Positions 47,343 to 56,993 are shown, counted from the stretch's first letter. The stretch: DNA of 64,000 nucleotides from Corynebacterium camporealensis (GCF_000980815.1 NZ_CP011311.1:1627815-1691814); one strand, 5' to 3'. A program made the numbers and translations. Notes: a model not told the origin generated them from the sequence alone.

Positions 47343-48413
47343 CTAGTAGCGGGATGCACCCTGGATCGGCATGGAGTCAACCGGGACGACCTGGACCGGC
47401 ACGCCGTAGGTGGAGGCGTGAACAATCTGGCCGTTGCCGATGTACATGCCCACGTGAGTCACACCTGGGTAGTAGCCGACGATGTCGCCAGGCTGCAGCT
47501 GGTCAATCGGGACGGAAGTGCCGCCGGAAATCTGTGCCTGGGAAGTGCGCGGGATGGACTTGCCCTGCTGCTGGTAGGCCCAGACCATCAGACCCGAGCA
47601 GTCGAAAGCGTCCGGGCCGGTTGCACCCCAGCCATAAGGAGCGCCGATGCGGGTCAGGGCGGCCTCGGCGACGGCGGAGCTGCCCTCGCCCAGCTTGGAG
47701 AAGTCGATGTCCTCGATGCCGCCGAACTGGCCTTCCCAGGCAGCACGCTGCTCCGGGTTCAGGGCGTCGACGCGGGCTTCGATCTCAGCTTGCTGCTGCT
47801 CGAGGGCTTCCTTTTCAGCGACGAGTTGCTCGCGCTGCTCGTTGAGGGCACGGGCTTTGTCCTCGGCGGTAGTGACGGCCTCCCCGGCGCGGTCGTGCTT
47901 GTCGCGGGCGGCAGCGGCGTTATCCGCCATGGTGCTCAAGTTCTCTTGGGCGTTGCGGGACAGCGCACCGAGGTAGCCCAGACGCTCGACGGCGGTGGCT
48001 GGGTCCTCTGCTGCCAGTGCGGCGAGAACCGGGTTGGTGTTGTCGCCACGGTAACGTGACTGGGCGATTTCGTTGACGCGCTGCTGCTGCCCAGCGACGG
48101 CCACGGCGGCATCGTCAGCTTCGCGCTGTGCAGCCTCAGCCTTAGCGTTGAAGTCACCGAGTTCTGCCTCAGCCTCAGCCAGGCGGTTTTCGGCTTCTTT
48201 GACTTCTTCGTTCTTGGCGGAGACGCGCTGGGCGACTTCGCTGACTTCATCGATAAGCGCCTGCACATCATCGGCAGGCTGCTCCTGGACCGCGTCCTGC
48301 GCGAAAGCGTTGGTGGCAACGGTGCAACCGGTAATAGCGATGACGGCGGCAGAAGCCACAGCAATAGTCTGGCGGCGGGCTAGAACAGCAACCCGCGAGG
48401 ATGACTTAAGCAC
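47343..48413 (-). CDS. Secreted NlpC/P60 endopeptidase with coiled coil (RipA/RipC-like)
   Basis: A protein of 356 residues that splits peptidoglycan stem peptides (D-Glu-mDAP bond in this family). A signal peptide (about 1-38, RRQTIAVASAAVIAITGC then FAQDA) precedes a long two-part coiled coil (about 45-215) and the NlpC/P60 domain with catalytic Cys272 (DCSGL) and His320 (THVGMYIG). In RipA- and RipC-type enzymes the coiled coil binds the FtsEX complex or blocks the active site. The start is GTG at 48413 with AAGGGA upstream; a longer frame begins at a TTG (48437). GC(A/T)GTC-type control is not evident. Confidence 0.92.
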   Translation of the reverse strand: MLKSSSRVAVLARRQTIAVASAAVIAITGCTVATNAFAQDAVQEQPADDVQALIDEVSEVAQRVSAKNEEVKEAENRLAEAEAELGDFNAKAEAAQREADDAAVAVAGQQQRVNEIAQSRYRGDNTNPVLAALAAEDPATAVERLGYLGALSRNAQENLSTMADNAAAARDKHDRAGEAVTTAEDKARALNEQREQLVAEKEALEQQQAEIEARVDALNPEQRAAWEGQFGGIEDIDFSKLGEGSSAVAEAALTRIGAPYGWGATGPDAFDCSGLMVWAYQQQGKSIPRTSQAQISGGTSVPIDQLQPGDIVGYYPGVTHVGMYIGNGQIVHASTYGVPVQVVPVDSMPIQGASRY

Positions 48414-48538
48414 TTTTTCTTGTCCCTTACTGAGCAAATAGCATTAACTCGACTAACTATAGAGCGCCGTTCAACAATGCGGTAGTTGAACACAAAAGAT
48501 GTGACCAATGAGGTAAAACCGCTTTTGCGGTACGCAAA

Positions 48539-48585
48539 AAGCCCTCTACTCAATCCTCAGAGGAGGTGAGGATGAGAGAGGGCTT
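48539..48585 (-). terminator. Terminator after the short NlpC/P60 gene
   Basis: AAGCCCTCT (48539-48547) pairs with AGAGGGCTT (48577-48585), with an inner helix TCATCCTCA/TGAGGATGA. On the minus strand the stem runs straight into TTTTTGCG, a clear U tract. Confidence 0.85.
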
Positions 48586-48606
48586 AAAGCTAATCACTAG
48601 CAGTGC

Positions 48607-49230
48607 TTAGAAGCGAACTGCAGAGTGGATCGGCATGTAGTGCAGGGAACGCTCCTGAACCGGGGTGCCGGAGTTCAGCGCGTCGATGATCTTGCCGCCG
48701 CCGACGTAGATGCCGACGTGGGATGCGCCGCCGTAGTAAGCGACGATGTCACCTGGCTGCAGGTTGTCGATGGACACCGGGGTGCCACCGTTTGCCTGCG
48801 CCTGGGAGGTGCGCGGGATCTCAACGCCTGCCTGGCGGTAAGCCCAGGAGGTCAGGCCGGAGCAGTCGAATGCGTCCGGGCCGTTAGCGCCGTAGACGTA
48901 CGGTGCGCCAACCTTGGAACGAACGGCGTCAACGACCTTCTGGCCAACGGACTGTGCCGCTGCTGCTGCCGGTGCTGGTGCAGAAGCGTTGGTTGCGTAG
49001 GTTGCCTTGTCCTGCTGCAGTTCCGGAACGTAGTAGCCAACGTTCGGAACCTTCTCGATGTTAGGTACGTTTTCCAGGCCCTGAACCTCAAAGCGGATGT
49101 CGGTGTTCGGTACAACGACCTCCGCGCCCTGTGCCACGCCCGGTACGGCGACGGCTGCGGTTGCTGCAATTGCTGCGGTGGACGCAACACGGCGAGTGTT
49201 CAGTGCGCCCTGGCGACGATGCTTTGCCAC
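48607..49230 (-). CDS. Secreted NlpC/P60 endopeptidase, short form
   Basis: A 207-residue peptidoglycan hydrolase: basic signal peptide (1-36, ending VAQGA), a linker with repeated Asn-Val-Pro (NVPNIEKVPNVGYY) and Ala/Pro stretch, then the NlpC/P60 domain with Cys123 (FDCSGL) and His171 (GGASHVGIYV). No coiled coil. The C-termini of this protein and of the longer neighbour are alike, suggesting an old duplication. The start is GTG at 49230 with GGAG 7 bases upstream; a long leader precedes it. Its C. glutamicum counterpart lies in the same place next to qcrB. Confidence 0.92.
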   Translation of the reverse strand: MAKHRRQGALNTRRVASTAAIAATAAVAVPGVAQGAEVVVPNTDIRFEVQGLENVPNIEKVPNVGYYVPELQQDKATYATNASAPAPAAAAAQSVGQKVVDAVRSKVGAPYVYGANGPDAFDCSGLTSWAYRQAGVEIPRTSQAQANGGTPVSIDNLQPGDIVAYYGGASHVGIYVGGGKIIDALNSGTPVQERSLHYMPIHSAVRF

Positions 49231-50035
49231 GAATAAACTCCAAATCTTCCTGTGCGCTTACCCACGGCCGCTAAAGGCGACTCATAGGTTCTGGCCCGAT
49301 TCGGGCCTAGCGTCTTCGACCCCTTCCCCACTGGGAAGAAATCTCCGCCGGCCCCACACATCAGGAAGGGCCAGATACAGCGCTTTAAATCTTTCAGTTC
49401 ATATTGACCGCTCGGATGAGCAACTCAATGTCTCAAACAGGTTACGAAACCATCACGGAAGATGTCGAATCGAAAACGAAAAAGGAACGTTGTTACCGTC
49501 CCGTTACACTTCGTTAGCGAAAATGAGACTAAAGCCAAGGCTGGCCACTTCCCCACCCCAGGAAAGTGACAATCAGCCGTATGGCCAGGGGGTTTACCCC
49601 TTCACAAAAGCCGACTCACACACTATCGCACACTGCCCCACATCACCGAATTGACAACGGAAAAATAAATTGTGACCTTGCACACATCTTCGTTGACGTA
49701 CTCACAATCGCAACAAACACCCCACAATTACCAGGGTTTGAGGGCGGTTTTTAGGACGGTTAGGAAGTGGAATTTGGCGCTTACAGAGATGCGGTAGTGA
49801 AGGGTTCATACGCCTGCTGAGCGCGTTTAGGTACTCCCCTATAAGTAAGGAGAAAGCGCAGTAGCGCAAGAGGCCTTCTAGGGCCGTCTAAGGGCTTTAG
49901 GACCGGCCTAGGGGCTGTGCGTGTGTGGGATGAGCGGGCATCGCAAAGCGTGGGCGCATTAAGGCAACACAAAGCCCGCTGGGGGCTTCCGGGGAAGTCC
50001 AGCGGGCTTGTGGAGCGAATTTCTAGGGTGTCGGC
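49231..50035. promoter_or_regulatory. 805-base non-coding region between NlpC/P60 gene and qcrB
   Basis: No convincing gene is present. The right part of the NlpC leader folds locally: GGCCCG/CGGGCC (49293-49307) and CTTCCC/GGGAAG (49323-49338) are hairpins lying within 110 bases of the start codon. On the minus strand GTAAC occurs at 49507-49503, 49496-49492 and 49445-49441, resembling MtrA sites, which in C. glutamicum control hydrolase genes. From 49860 to 49915 is a run of short CTAGGGCC/CTAAGGGC/CCTAGGGGC units. A terminator for qcrB stands at the far end. Confidence 0.5.
49972..50009 (-). terminator. Terminator after qcrB
   Basis: AAGCCCGCTGG (49972-49982) pairs perfectly with CCAGCGGGCTT (49999-50009) around a 16-base loop, 27 bases after the qcrB stop. 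On the minus strand the stem is followed by TGTGTTGCC, with no long T run. Confidence 0.75.
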
Positions 50036-51658
50036 TTAGATGCGGCCGTTGTCTTCGTCTTCGCGGCGGTTAGCCTCGTTCAGACGACGCAGCATCTCTG
50101 CCTCTTCACCATGGTTGTCTTCGTGAATCTCGTGGATACGACGCATGGTCTCCGGATCATCCGGGGAGAAGATGCCCTGGGTTTCGCTGTCGGCGAGACC
50201 AAGGTGGTTGAGCTGCTTCGGAACGCGAGCACCTGCGTACTCGAGCGGAACAGCGTGGCCGTGCTCGTCGACCGGGCCCAGCGGCTGGTGGACCTCGATG
50301 AAGGCACCGTTTGGCAGCTGCTTGATGATACCGGTCTCGATGCCGTGCTCCAGCACCTCGCGGTCAGAGCGCTGGAGGCCAACGCAGATGCGGTAGGTGA
50401 TGAAGTAGGCCAGCGGCGGCAGGACGATGAGGCCGATACGACCAATCCAGGTCATGGCGTTCAGCGAGATCTGGAAGAAGTGAGCCACGTGGTCGTTACC
50501 GCCGGACATGGTCACCAGCAAGAAGAAGGTAATCGCCATGGCGCCGATACCGGAGCGAACAGGGACGTCGCGCGGTCGCTGCAGCAGGTTGTGGTGAGCG
50601 TCATCGCCGGTGAACTTCTTCTCCAAGAATGGGTAGGCGAAGAGCAGGATAACCATCACACCACAGAGCAGGGCGACCCAGAATGCGGAAGGAATGGTGT
50701 AGTTGCCCAGGTACAGCTCCCATGCCGGGAAGACACGAGCCACACCGTCAGTCCACAGCATGTAGATATCCGGCTGAGAACCAGCGGACACCTGCGATGG
50801 GTTGTATGGTCCCAGGTTCCAAATGGCGTTAATGGTCAGCAGACCGGACATCAGAGCCAGGACACCTGCGGTCAGCATGCCCATACCGATTGCCTTGGTG
50901 GCGAAGACCGGCATGATGCGGACGCCAACGACGTTGTTCTCAGCGCGGCCCGGTCCAGGGAACTGGGTGTGCTTCTGGTACCAGACCAGAATCAGGTGGG
51001 CTGCGATGAGGCCCAGGATGATGCCCGGGATAACCAGCACGTGCAGGATGTAGAAGCGGTCCAGCATCAGGTCGGACGGGAAGTCGCCGCCGAAGATGGC
51101 CCAGTGCAACCAGGTACCGATAATCGGCAGACCCAGGATGATGGCGGACATGATTCGCAGACCAACACCGGACAGCAGGTCGTCCGGCAGGGAGTAGCCA
51201 AGGAAGCCCTCGACCATACCCAGCAGAATCAGGGCGCAACCAATAATCCAGTTAGCCTCACGCGGGCGACGGAACGCACCGGTGAAGAAGATGCGCAGCA
51301 TGTGGGCAATCATGGCCATCATGAACATCAGTGCACCCCAGTGGTGCATCTGGCGAACAAACAGGCCGCCGCGAACCTCGAAGGAAATATCCAGTGCGGT
51401 TGCGTAGGCACGGGACATCTCCACGCCGTTCAGCGGAGTGTAAGCACCGTCGTAGATGACCTTCGTTATCGAAGGATCGAAGAACAGTGCCAGGTAGATA
51501 CCGGTCAGAAGAAGGATGATGAAGCTGTACAGCGCCATCTCACCGAGCATGAAGGACCAGTGGGTCGGGAAGACCTTGTTGATCTGGGTACGGATCATGC
51601 CCGAGGCAGTGTACCGCGAATCGATGTTGTTGCCGATGTCGGCGAGTTTATTGCTCAT
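50036..51658 (-). CDS. qcrB: Cytochrome bcc complex, cytochrome b subunit
   Basis: A 540-residue membrane subunit of the menaquinol:cytochrome c reductase. Helices I-IV carry the two b-heme His pairs ([10 protein letters not shown] in helix II), the quinol-oxidation motif PDDLL(SGVG) and [10 protein letters not shown]. The C-terminal extension of about 120 hydrophilic residues after the last helix is typical of corynebacterial QcrB. Its ATG shares one base with the qcrA stop (TAATG). The bcc complex forms a supercomplex with the aa3 oxidase encoded next door. Confidence 0.96.
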   Translation of the reverse strand: MSNKLADIGNNIDSRYTASGMIRTQINKVFPTHWSFMLGEMALYSFIILLLTGIYLALFFDPSITKVIYDGAYTPLNGVEMSRAYATALDISFEVRGGLFVRQMHHWGALMFMMAMIAHMLRIFFTGAFRRPREANWIIGCALILLGMVEGFLGYSLPDDLLSGVGLRIMSAIILGLPIIGTWLHWAIFGGDFPSDLMLDRFYILHVLVIPGIILGLIAAHLILVWYQKHTQFPGPGRAENNVVGVRIMPVFATKAIGMGMLTAGVLALMSGLLTINAIWNLGPYNPSQVSAGSQPDIYMLWTDGVARVFPAWELYLGNYTIPSAFWVALLCGVMVILLFAYPFLEKKFTGDDAHHNLLQRPRDVPVRSGIGAMAITFFLLVTMSGGNDHVAHFFQISLNAMTWIGRIGLIVLPPLAYFITYRICVGLQRSDREVLEHGIETGIIKQLPNGAFIEVHQPLGPVDEHGHAVPLEYAGARVPKQLNHLGLADSETQGIFSPDDPETMRRIHEIHEDNHGEEAEMLRRLNEANRREDEDNGRI

Positions 51659-52878
51659 TATGACTTACGCTCCCAGAATGCCGGGCCAACAGGCTCAATG
51701 AAGTTGCCCTGTGCAACGAAGTAGCCCTCGTCGTCCACGGTGATCGGCAGCTGCGGCAGTGCACGGGCTGCCGGGCCGAAGACCGGCTTGCCGTACTGCA
51801 TCGCGTCGAACTGCGACTGGTGGCACGGGCACAGGATTCGGTTGGTCTGTGCCTCGTACAGAGAGGTTGGGCAACCGATGTGAGTACAAATCTTGGAGTA
51901 GGCGTAGTAGTCGCCGTGACGGAAGTCTTCCTGACCCTCGCGCTCGATTGCGTTGTTTGCGTCCTCATGGCGCAGACGAATCAGCATAACCGCGTTGCGG
52001 TTGCCGTGAATCGAGTGCATCTGGTTGGTGTAGACATCCTTCTGCGGGTCGTACTTGTCGCCGTCGAGAACGTCTTCCTCAGCAAGCGGGAACACGGTCT
52101 CCATACCGCCAGCGTCGATGTCCTCCGGGCGAACACGCACCAGGCGGGCAACGCCAGCGGTGGTGTAGTGAGAACCGGACTCACCGTGGTGCATCTCAGC
52201 GATGGTACCGGTATCACGTGCGAGGTAGAGCTTCACGCCCTCATCGTGCAGGGTCCAGCCGGAGGTCCACAGGGTGCCGTCGCCGGTGTAGTCCAGTGCG
52301 TGGCGAACCTTCCACGGGTTCTTCACTGCACCGCCCAGCGGGGCAATGACGGTCAGGCCGAACAGAACGCCGGCACCGCCGAGCAGACCCATGATGGTCT
52401 TACGACGACCCAGGGTGGAGGTCTTCCAGGAGTCGTTCAGCAGAGCAGTCAGGGTGCGACGGTCAATCTCATCGGAAGGACCGTCGTGACGACGCTGTAC
52501 CGAAACCTCTTCCGGAATGATCTTCTTGACGTACTGCACGATGGCGATACCCAGCGCACAGATAGCCACACCGGAGGTCAGACCCAGCAGCGGGGTGTAG
52601 AAGAGGTGCCAGACCAGGCCCTCGTCACCGTGAGTACGGAACTCCCACGGCCAGAACAGGTATACAGCCAGGAAGGCGATACCCATCAGGACGGAGATGA
52701 TGAGCCACACGGTGATGTTGGTGGCAGCACGCTTCTCCTCCGGGTCACCATCTACCTCGTAGCGTTCCTTGCGGAAGGCAACGGTGACATCGTCAAGCTG
52801 GGTACCGAGGGCAGCCAGCTCGCTTTCGCTCATTGCATCAAGCTGAGCGTCAGTGTAGTTCTTGTTTACTTTGCTCAT
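51658..52878 (-). CDS. qcrA: Cytochrome bcc complex, Rieske iron-sulfur subunit
   Basis: A 406-residue Rieske protein with three transmembrane helices (instead of one), as in other actinobacteria, located at about 60-190. The 2Fe-2S ligands lie in CTHIGC (Cys331, His333) and CPCH (Cys350, His353), with Cys336 and Cys352 positioned for the disulfide. The start is the ATG at 52878, overlapping the qcrC stop by 4 bases; the frame continues 19 codons upstream inside qcrC, but those residues do not look like QcrA. Confidence 0.95.
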   Translation of the reverse strand: MSKVNKNYTDAQLDAMSESELAALGTQLDDVTVAFRKERYEVDGDPEEKRAATNITVWLIISVLMGIAFLAVYLFWPWEFRTHGDEGLVWHLFYTPLLGLTSGVAICALGIAIVQYVKKIIPEEVSVQRRHDGPSDEIDRRTLTALLNDSWKTSTLGRRKTIMGLLGGAGVLFGLTVIAPLGGAVKNPWKVRHALDYTGDGTLWTSGWTLHDEGVKLYLARDTGTIAEMHHGESGSHYTTAGVARLVRVRPEDIDAGGMETVFPLAEEDVLDGDKYDPQKDVYTNQMHSIHGNRNAVMLIRLRHEDANNAIEREGQEDFRHGDYYAYSKICTHIGCPTSLYEAQTNRILCPCHQSQFDAMQYGKPVFGPAARALPQLPITVDDEGYFVAQGNFIEPVGPAFWERKS

Positions 52879-53768
52879 GAGCGCGATCCAATCCACATTG
52901 CCGCACCGCACAGGGCGGTGATGCCGATGATCCACATTGCCAAGCCTTCAGCCACTGGGCCGAGGCCACCGAGGTCCCAACCAGCCGGGGAAGGAGTCTC
53001 GCCTGCAGACTTGATGTAGGCGATGATGTCCTTCTTCTCGTCGGCGGTCAGCTGACGCTCAGAGAACTTCGGCATGTTCTGCGGGCCGGTGAGCATCGCC
53101 TGGTAGATCTCCTGCTCGTTAGCCGGAGCCAGTGGCGGTGCGTACTTACCGGAGGACAGTGCGCCGCCCTGGCCGGTGAAGTTGTGGCACGATGCGCAGT
53201 TCATACGGAAGAGCTCAGAGCCCTTGGCGACGTCTTCCGGCTGAATCTGGCCGTTGTAGTTAGCGCCGCGCAGGGATTCCTGCGCCACGGAACCGTCTTC
53301 GTTGTAGACGATGTCCGGGCCGCCACCGTTAGCAGCGACGTAGGCAGCCAGTGCCAGGGTTTGCTGCTCGGTGTAACGCGGGGTCTTGCGCTCTGCCTGT
53401 GCGTCGTTCGACATCATCGGCATACGGCCGGAGTGCACCTGGAAGTAGGTGGAACCGGCACCGATTCCAACGAGGGACGGGCCGCGGCCATCAATACCCT
53501 GCAGGTTGGCACCGTGGCAGGTGATGCAGGCGACGTCGTAGATGTCCTTACCCTCTTGAATGAGGGCCTGGTCATCCTTCTGGGCGGTTGCGACCTGAGC
53601 GTCCGGGGTCAGGGCCGAAGCCAGAACACCGGCACCGGTCAGGCCGATCGTCAAAGCGAAGGCACCAGCGAGGGTGCGCTTTGCCTGACGGCGGCGACGG
53701 GTCTTCTTCGCCGCGCTCGCAGTGGAGTTGTTCTCCGCTGCTGCAGTCTGGGGATTGTTATCCATCAT
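52875..53768 (-). CDS. qcrC: Cytochrome bcc complex, diheme cytochrome c subunit
   Basis: A 297-residue membrane-bound diheme cytochrome c1-like protein. The N-terminal region has a basic stretch ([10 protein letters not shown]) and a signal-anchor helix (about 33-55), two heme-binding motifs CITCH (81-85) and CASCH (191-195), and a C-terminal helix (about 272-292). Two heme c groups in one chain let it pass electrons directly to the aa3 oxidase without a separate soluble cytochrome c, as known for C. glutamicum. It is first of qcrC-qcrA-qcrB, following ctaE by 70 bases. Confidence 0.96.
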   Translation of the reverse strand: MMDNNPQTAAAENNSTASAAKKTRRRRQAKRTLAGAFALTIGLTGAGVLASALTPDAQVATAQKDDQALIQEGKDIYDVACITCHGANLQGIDGRGPSLVGIGAGSTYFQVHSGRMPMMSNDAQAERKTPRYTEQQTLALAAYVAANGGGPDIVYNEDGSVAQESLRGANYNGQIQPEDVAKGSELFRMNCASCHNFTGQGGALSSGKYAPPLAPANEQEIYQAMLTGPQNMPKFSERQLTADEKKDIIAYIKSAGETPSPAGWDLGGLGPVAEGLAMWIIGITALCGAAMWIGSRS

Positions 53769-53838
53769 TTTCCTTTAGATAACTCGTACACGGAAATGAA
53801 TGGCTGTAGGCCAAGAAAGTCTCTCGGCTGTCTACGGC

Positions 53839-54450
53839 CTACTGAATCAGGTAGATGACTACGAAGACGCCGATCCACACAACGTCAACGAAGTGCCAGT
53901 AGTAGGACACTGCCATTGCGGCGGTTGCCTGTGCCGGCGTGAACTTGGTCTTAGCCAAGCGAGCCAGAATGATCGCAAATGCAATCAGACCGGCAGTCAC
54001 GTGCGCGGCGTGGAAACCGGTGATGATGTAGAAGACCGAGCCAAAGACGCTGGCCTGTACGGTCACACCGTGGATGATCAACTCGTACCACTCGAATGCC
54101 ATGATGCCCAGGAAGACAACACCCAACGCGATGGTAATCGAGTACCAGAGTCGAAGCTTGTATACGTCACCCCTTTCTGCAGCAAACACGCCGAACTGCG
54201 AAGTGAAGGAGGAAGACACCAGGATTGCCGTAATAAGGAAACCCATGGGCAGGTTGATATGAGCAGTCTGCTCAGCCCAGTTGCCTTCCTGGCCATTCGC
54301 ACGCGAGGTGAACCACATCGCGAACAGTCCAGCAAAGAACATCAATTCCTGAGACAGGAACACGATGGTGCCGACGCTGACCATGTTGGGTCGGTTCAAC
54401 GCGGCAGCACGTGGTGCTGTCGTACCTTGGTTAGAAATTACGCTCGTCAC
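53839..54450 (-). CDS. ctaE: Cytochrome c oxidase subunit III
   Basis: A 203-residue, five-helix subunit of the aa3 oxidase. Conserved blocks: FLSQELMFFAGLFAMWFTSR in the first helix, AFEWYELI, and the C-terminal GFHAAHVTAGLIAF and YYWHFVDVVWIGVFVVIYL with the subunit III WHFVD motif. The start is GTG at 54450: CATACT (54463-54458) ends 7 bases upstream, giving a leaderless mRNA; the ORF can be extended to 54486 but without family similarity. It precedes qcrC, so one transcript supplies parts of both complexes. Confidence 0.94.
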   Translation of the reverse strand: MTSVISNQGTTAPRAAALNRPNMVSVGTIVFLSQELMFFAGLFAMWFTSRANGQEGNWAEQTAHINLPMGFLITAILVSSSFTSQFGVFAAERGDVYKLRLWYSITIALGVVFLGIMAFEWYELIIHGVTVQASVFGSVFYIITGFHAAHVTAGLIAFAIILARLAKTKFTPAQATAAMAVSYYWHFVDVVWIGVFVVIYLIQ

Positions 54451-55002
54451 GCCTATTAGTATGACCCGTATAAGCCCTGAAGTCACCCCAAACCCCCCGC
54501 TTTCTTTTAACTTTCTTCAGGGCATTCACAGGCACTTCCCTGCCAAAGTTCGCAAAGATCTTTTTTCGGAAACTCGGGAACTTTTTCGATTTCTATCCGA
54601 CCACTCATTAATGCAGGTAGATCGCACGCGTTTGCAGATCCCGAGAATTCCTCATGCTCAGCGGCCATTTAGTGGAACAACTTCCCCGGTAGTTGCAACC
54701 AATTTGCCGAGATCCGCCAGAGAGATAAATCACATTTTGAAACCCCCGAATTTGAGCAACTTCCAACTTTCGGTTGACCCCCGGACTTAGCAGGCTTTAC
54801 TGGCCCGTTTCTGGCTTTAGCCTTGGCCGACAGTGCGTCGATAAGCGCTGCTCCCCCACCGCCCGGGTGAACTTTCCAAAAATTTTCGGACCCCGGGGAA
54901 CTTTTTGCCACGCTTTACGACGCCTACAGATCAAAGCAGTCCCCACCACCGAGAAGGTGATGGGGACTGCGAGAAGTTTGTGGCAGCGTTATCCGTTGCC
55001 GC
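54451..55002. other. Intergenic region between ctaE and ctaF
   Basis: About 550 bases with no supported gene; small frames here have poor start sites and unlikely composition. It holds the ctaE -10 box near 54460 and the ctaF terminator at its far end. GGGAACTTTTT occurs twice (about 54568 and 54894); I see no other clear structure. Confidence 0.5.
54936..54970 (-). terminator. Terminator after ctaF
   Basis: GCAGTCCCC-CACC pairs with GGTG-TGGGGACTGC across 54936-54970 with one mismatch and a short GAGAA loop, 33 bases after the ctaF stop. On the minus strand TTTGATC follows. Confidence 0.75.
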
Positions 55003-55434
55003 TTAGTGCTTTTCCTTCGGGAGACCGTACTGCAGGGAGAGCATGGTAACTGCCCACACCAGCATGGCGGCGCCGAGTGCAATCATCCAGTAGTAGACGA
55101 AGATGACACCCAGACCCAGTATGGCAATCGCACCGGTCATGGCCAGCGGCCAGATGGAGTGCGGGGAGAAGAAGCCCAGGATGCCCTGGCCGTCTTCAGT
55201 TTCTGCCTCTTCCCAGTCTTCCGGAGCAACGTCCACGCGGGAGTCAGTGAAGTGCAGGTAGCCGCCGAGCATCAGGCACAGCAGGGTTGCCAGGACCAGG
55301 CCGACGAAGCCAACCCACTCCGGACCGTAGAGGTAGCCGTCGTCCTGCACCAGGTTTACGCCCAGGATGTAGACGACCAGGGAGACAATCAGGTAGGTCG
55401 CGATTGAGTAGAAGACCTTAGAACTTGAACGCAT
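55003..55434 (-). CDS. ctaF: Cytochrome c oxidase subunit 4 (actinobacterial CtaF)
   Basis: A 143-residue four-helix subunit of the aa3 oxidase found only in actinobacteria. Helices lie near 5-27, 35-58, 93-113 and 116-135, with an acidic loop DWEEAETEDGQG between the second and third. It is 17 bases downstream of ctaC in the same operon, as in C. glutamicum. The family has no known cofactor; it is needed for assembly of the active oxidase. Confidence 0.93.
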   Translation of the reverse strand: MRSSSKVFYSIATYLIVSLVVYILGVNLVQDDGYLYGPEWVGFVGLVLATLLCLMLGGYLHFTDSRVDVAPEDWEEAETEDGQGILGFFSPHSIWPLAMTGAIAILGLGVIFVYYWMIALGAAMLVWAVTMLSLQYGLPKEKH

Positions 55435-55451
55435 TGTTTATCTCCTTCTCC

Positions 55452-56534
55452 TTATGCCGCCGCGTTGTTGGCGTCAACCCAGTTGTCGCCATCGCGGGTG
55501 TCGCGCTGGGAGTTGAACGGCTGGGTGGATACTGCGTATGGATCCTCACCGATCTGCTCCAGTGCCTGAGCGTTGGTGGCATCCGGGTTCTCGATACGGA
55601 AGTCGAGGTACTCGTTGAAGGCCTCCGGGGAGACAACGCGAATCTCGAAGTTCATCATTGCGTGGTAGGTACCGCACATCTCAGCACAGCGTCCGACGAA
55701 GGCACCTTCCTGGTTGATTTCTTCAACCTGGAAGCGACGCTCCTGGGAGTTGCTCTCCGGGTGTGCGTAGACGTCGCGCTTGAACAGGAACTCCGGAACC
55801 CAGAAGGAGTGGGAAACATCGCCGGATGCCAGACGGAACTCAATCGGAGTACCGGTCGGCAGGACCAGAACCGGAACCTCTTCGGTGGAGCCAACGGTCT
55901 CGACGTCGTTGAAGTTCAGGTAAGAGATGTCACCCTTGGACTTACCGTGAATCGGATTGCCGTTCTTCTGGCCCTCCGGGTCTACGGAAGATTCCTCAGC
56001 CAGAGCGTTGCGCTCCTCATCGGTGCCGTCGTAGTTACGGCCGTCCATGGTGTTAGCGGCGTAACCGAACTTCCAGTTCCACTGGTAACCGGTAACGTCA
56101 ACTACGACCTCTGGGTTCTTATCCAGTGCAGTGACCTTCTGCTGGGACTGCACGGTGAAGAAGAACAGGCCCATAATGATGATGATCGGAACGATCGTCA
56201 TGACCATCTCAAGAGGGATGTTGTACTGGGTCTGGCGCGGGAACTCGCCCTTGCCAGCCTTCTTAGCCTTCTTCGCGCTCCACTTGAAGATCGCGGTGAG
56301 GAACAGGCCCCACATGATGATGCCGATGATCCAGGCAACTACCCAGACCCAAATCCAGAAGTTGTACATGGCCTCTGCCTCCGGGGTAATACCCTTTGGC
56401 CAGCCCATGCCCACAATATTCTCGACCGCGTTTGGCGCTGCAACATCGCAGCCAGCCAAAGCCAGTCCGCCTAAAGCGATTGCGCCTGCTAGACCCGCTT
56501 TCCGGGTGAAGCTGCGCTCCTTACGCTGTCCCAC
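55452..56534 (-). CDS. ctaC: Cytochrome c oxidase subunit II
   Basis: A 360-residue subunit carrying the CuA centre. The signal peptide ends in a lipobox LAGC (Cys29), so it is a lipoprotein; two helices follow (about 50-72 and 96-120), then the cupredoxin domain with the CuA motif CAEMCGTYHAMM. The start is GTG at 56534 with AAAGG ten bases upstream; the open frame extends 81 codons further but without likeness to CtaC. The insertion between beta strands (FGYAANTMDGRNYDGTDE) is typical of corynebacteria and faces the diheme cytochrome c. Confidence 0.94.
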   Translation of the reverse strand: MGQRKERSFTRKAGLAGAIALGGLALAGCDVAAPNAVENIVGMGWPKGITPEAEAMYNFWIWVWVVAWIIGIIMWGLFLTAIFKWSAKKAKKAGKGEFPRQTQYNIPLEMVMTIVPIIIIMGLFFFTVQSQQKVTALDKNPEVVVDVTGYQWNWKFGYAANTMDGRNYDGTDEERNALAEESSVDPEGQKNGNPIHGKSKGDISYLNFNDVETVGSTEEVPVLVLPTGTPIEFRLASGDVSHSFWVPEFLFKRDVYAHPESNSQERRFQVEEINQEGAFVGRCAEMCGTYHAMMNFEIRVVSPEAFNEYLDFRIENPDATNAQALEQIGEDPYAVSTQPFNSQRDTRDGDNWVDANNAAA

Positions 56535-56993
56535 GTGTGTTCTGCCTTTCTGTCCACACAAACTTCTCGAACACTCACAGAGCATTCCTATCCAATCAGG
56601 ATAGTGGATCCAGGCGGGCTCATAGAGGTTTTCTGCCCCTGGATTAGCCCACTTAGCCGCTCTGTAAATGCGGTTGTTCGGTATGTTACCGCTCCACCTG
56701 CACTCAAGCCGAATACCTCCCCCATTTCGGCCACCAACCCTGTGGGTTATTTCACAACACCCATGGGGGTCCATCATCCGAAAGTTCGCCCCTAAAGGGG
56801 AAGCATCCGAACTTTGCAGGAATAACTAAAATTCGGCCGGTCCATTTCTCACAGGCGACGCACAGCTTTACGATGCCTCCCCTGCCTCACCACACTGTTT
56901 GCTTGGCTGGGCCGTGGCGAGATCGCCGATGTATATCCGGGGCCGTAAAGTAGAGCGTCTAAGGACTGCCTATTTATAAGGAGCAATCACCAC
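56535..56993. promoter_or_regulatory. Divergent control region between ctaC and ltsA
   Basis: A 459-base gap with several small inverted repeats: CCTATCC/GGATAG near 56590-56605, AAAGTTCG (56781-56788) against CGAACTTT (56808-56815) enclosing CCCCT/AGGGG, and the direct repeat CATCCGAA at 56775 and 56804. A promoter for ltsA probably lies around 56940-56955 (TAAAGT) with AAGGAG before the ATG. I cannot assign a regulator. Confidence 0.45.

Noticed and set aside
49231..49400. c-di-AMP (ydaO) riboswitch before the NlpC/P60 gene
   Set aside because: Only a partial resemblance in the 3' half; the diagnostic GGGGTGAAT and CAGCTAACC segments are not there.
50111..51724. Plus-strand open frame of 537 codons opposite qcrB
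   Set aside because: Antisense to a certain gene; composition rich in Gln, His and Asp and no ribosome site or family likeness.
54669..54911. 80-codon minus-strand frame between ctaE and ctaF
   Set aside because: No ribosome site, odd composition, and it ends in the ctaE upstream region without any family likeness.
56535..56777. 81-codon N-terminal extension of ctaC
   Set aside because: A lipoprotein signal peptide starts at the GTG at 56534, which would be buried by the extension.
54545..56788. AAAGTTCG as a shared regulator site of ctaE and ctaC
   Set aside because: An 8-mer is expected about twice in 64 kb on both strands, and it also occurs at 4671 outside any oxidase gene.
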